In this document: positions 6,402 to 7,300 of the stretch, piece after piece
How positions within the stretch are numbered: the first letter of the stretch is position 1
Layout: each line of letters begins with the position of its first letter
From: SIG480 sp045636165
GTDB taxonomy: Bacteria; Bacillota; Clostridia; Oscillospirales; JAAYXM01
Assembly (NCBI GenBank): GCA_045636165.1
Contig: JAZTWZ010000027.1
Coordinates: 1-7,300, forward strand
DNA length: 7,300 nt
Direction of reading: 5' to 3'
Notes under the pieces: generated by a model
The model's database searches: none
Told to the model about the DNA's origin: nothing
Seen by the model: the letters and a program-made list of their open reading frames with translations, nothing else
Position numbers and translations under genes: made by a program

Positions 6402-6680
6402 ATGACAAAGGAAAAGAAGATACCCAAACGCCTGTGTGTTGCGTGTCGCGAGATGCGCGAGAAGGATGAGCTTGTCCGAATTACAAAATCTAAGGACGGC
6501 GCGATCTCCCTTGACATCACGGGCAAGCTTCCCGGCAGAGGAGCTTATATCTGCAGAAGTGTTGACTGCCTCGGCCGCGCGAGAAAAACTCGTGCTCTTG
6601 AGCGAGCCTTCGCTTCTGACATATCAGACGCCGTCTATGAATCTCTTGCAAAAGAGCTGATGGTGGCAGAAAATGAATAA
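6402..6680 (+). CDS. rnpM: YlxR family RNA-binding protein (RnpM, RNase P modulator)
   Basis: This 92-residue DUF448/YlxR protein has the family signatures KRLCVACREM (9-18) with C12 and C15, ELVRI (23-27), and GRGAYIC (45-51) with C51 and C56. The B. subtilis homologue has been reported to bind RNase P RNA and modulate its activity, hence the name RnpM. The spacing of the cysteines could suit a metal, but not all family members keep them. The start is uncertain: ATG at 6402 gives the usual N-terminus, but the nearest good purine-rich site (AGAGGA, 6382-6387) is 14 bases away, and an in-frame GTG at 6390 would be only two bases from it. The open frame also extends back into nusA, which I reject. 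The gene overlaps ylxQ by 8 bases, which implies coupling. Confidence 0.93.
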   Translation: MTKEKKIPKRLCVACREMREKDELVRITKSKDGAISLDITGKLPGRGAYICRSVDCLGRARKTRALERAFASDISDAVYESLAKELMVAENE

Positions 6681-7065
6681 TTCATATCTCGGTCTTCTCG
6701 GGCTTGCACGCCGTGCAGGTAAGCTTGGGAACGGCGACGAAGCCGTAAAGGGGGCTTGCAGCAGAAATCTTGCAAAGCTTCTTCTGGTAGCAAGCGATGC
6801 ATCAGATAGAACAAAGGCTACATTTAAATCAATCGCAGAGAGTTTTGAACTTCCCTGCATTACCGTTTCCGAAACCCGCGAGGAGATAGGAAACGCTCTC
6901 GGAAAGAGACCTTCAGCAATTGTTGCTGTCTGCGATACGGGCTTTTCCGCGGCGATAGCGAAAAAGCTTTCGGCAGAAAGCGAAAGCGCAAGAGCCGCCC
7001 TTCCCTCGCTTGAGAAAAGAGCGAAAAGGTCGATATCCCGAAAGAAGACAAACCGAAACAAATAA
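6673..7065 (+). CDS. ylxQ: YlxQ, L7Ae/L30e-like ribosomal protein family
   Basis: This 130-residue protein has an L7Ae/L30e-like core in residues 1-98: LGLLGLARRAGKLGNGDEAV (6-25), LLLVASDASDRTK (36-48) and the helix ending FSAAIAKKL. Its Firmicutes homologues YlxQ and YbxF bind kink-turn RNAs. It is longer than the roughly 100-residue B. subtilis protein because of a C-terminal tail of about 30 residues (99-130) rich in Lys, Arg and Ser, ending KRSISRKKTNRNK, probably disordered and nucleic-acid binding. It starts inside the end of ylxR (8-base overlap) with only a weak GGTGG (6662-6666) upstream, so translation is probably coupled to ylxR. infB begins 35 bp after its stop. Confidence 0.92.
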   Translation: MNNSYLGLLGLARRAGKLGNGDEAVKGACSRNLAKLLLVASDASDRTKATFKSIAESFELPCITVSETREEIGNALGKRPSAIVAVCDTGFSAAIAKKLSAESESARAALPSLEKRAKRSISRKKTNRNK

Positions 7066-7100
7066 CGCAAACACGAATTTAAACGGAGGTGGATAACTGT

Positions 7101-7300
7101 ATGAGCAGCGCACAGAAATACAAGGTCCGCGATTTTGCGAAGGACTTTGAGATTCCAGCAAAAGCAGTTACGGAAATTCTCACAAAATATACAGAGGCGC
7201 CAAAATCAAATATGCAGGCGCTTACTGACGAAGAACTTAACATTCTCTTCAATGTTATCACCGCACAGAATCAGGTAGAGAGCTTTGAGACTCTTATGTC
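7101..7300 (+). CDS. infB: Translation initiation factor IF-2, N-terminal part (runs off window)
   Basis: The first 66 codons are present and the frame is open to the right edge. The N-terminus has the IF2_N module: KYKVRDFAKDFEIPAKAVTE (6-25), where a short helix and strand resemble the usual K-V-x-E-L-A-K-E pattern, then a second helical stretch with LTDEELNILFNVI. The full protein would be the GTPase that places initiator tRNA on the 30S subunit; the G domain is not in the window. An excellent GGAGGTGG (7085-7092) lies eight bases before ATG. The position directly after nusA-ylxR-ylxQ is the standard one for infB in Firmicutes and strongly supports the call. It is missing from simple stop-to-stop gene lists because the end is cut. 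Confidence 0.93.
   Translation, partial: MSSAQKYKVRDFAKDFEIPAKAVTEILTKYTEAPKSNMQALTDEELNILFNVITAQNQVESFETLM

Noticed and set aside
1..7300. Mobile element, CRISPR array, defence or biosynthetic system
   Set aside because: No direct repeats, transposase or integrase frames, or defence-like genes were seen; all long frames on the plus strand are recognised core genes.

Overview
This window reads as a stretch of chromosome from a Gram-positive, Clostridia-like bacterium (Bacillota), plausibly a gut Oscillospiraceae/Ruminococcaceae relative. The clues are moderate GC, strong GGAGG-type ribosome binding sites, SigA-like promoters with extended -10 elements, a NusA that ends after its KH2 domain, the Firmicutes order rimP-nusA-ylxR-ylxQ-infB, and a DUF1934 gene next to glutamate racemase. 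The lineage is inferred from gene content and protein flavour; no database search was possible.

Left edge (1-162). A perfect consensus promoter (TTGACA, 17 bp, TATAAT with extended TG) fires leftward on the minus strand. The RNA it would make begins with sequence very like the 5' base of T-box stem I, so the gene just outside the window is probably tRNA-controlled, for example an aminoacyl-tRNA synthetase or an amino-acid gene. A second promoter (105-138) faces right.

Block 1 (163-4711, plus strand). Five genes are spaced by 59, 18, 10 and 16 bp and are probably co-transcribed: a hemolysin III/TrhA membrane protein, D-alanine--D-alanine ligase (ddl), glutamate racemase (murI), a DUF1934 protein, and a secreted S41 C-terminal processing protease with a PDZ domain and a peptidoglycan-binding-like C-terminus. 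Ddl and MurI make the D-amino-acid building blocks of the peptidoglycan stem peptide, and the protease probably acts at the cell wall, so the theme is envelope construction.

Block 2 (4712-7300, plus strand). After a 125-bp spacer with its own extended -10 promoter and a 12-bp leader hairpin comes the transcription/translation operon rimP - nusA - ylxR (rnpM) - ylxQ - infB. It covers 30S maturation, transcription elongation and termination control, RNase P modulation, an L7Ae-like RNA-binding protein, and initiation factor IF-2, whose first 66 codons are present before the window ends.

The window is mostly core housekeeping DNA. I see no mobile element, CRISPR array, tRNA or rRNA, and no convincing new multigene system. 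The points most worth checking are the truncated T-box leader and its promoter, the rimP leader hairpin, the Asn-to-Gly change beside the first catalytic cysteine of MurI, and the basic tail on YlxQ.
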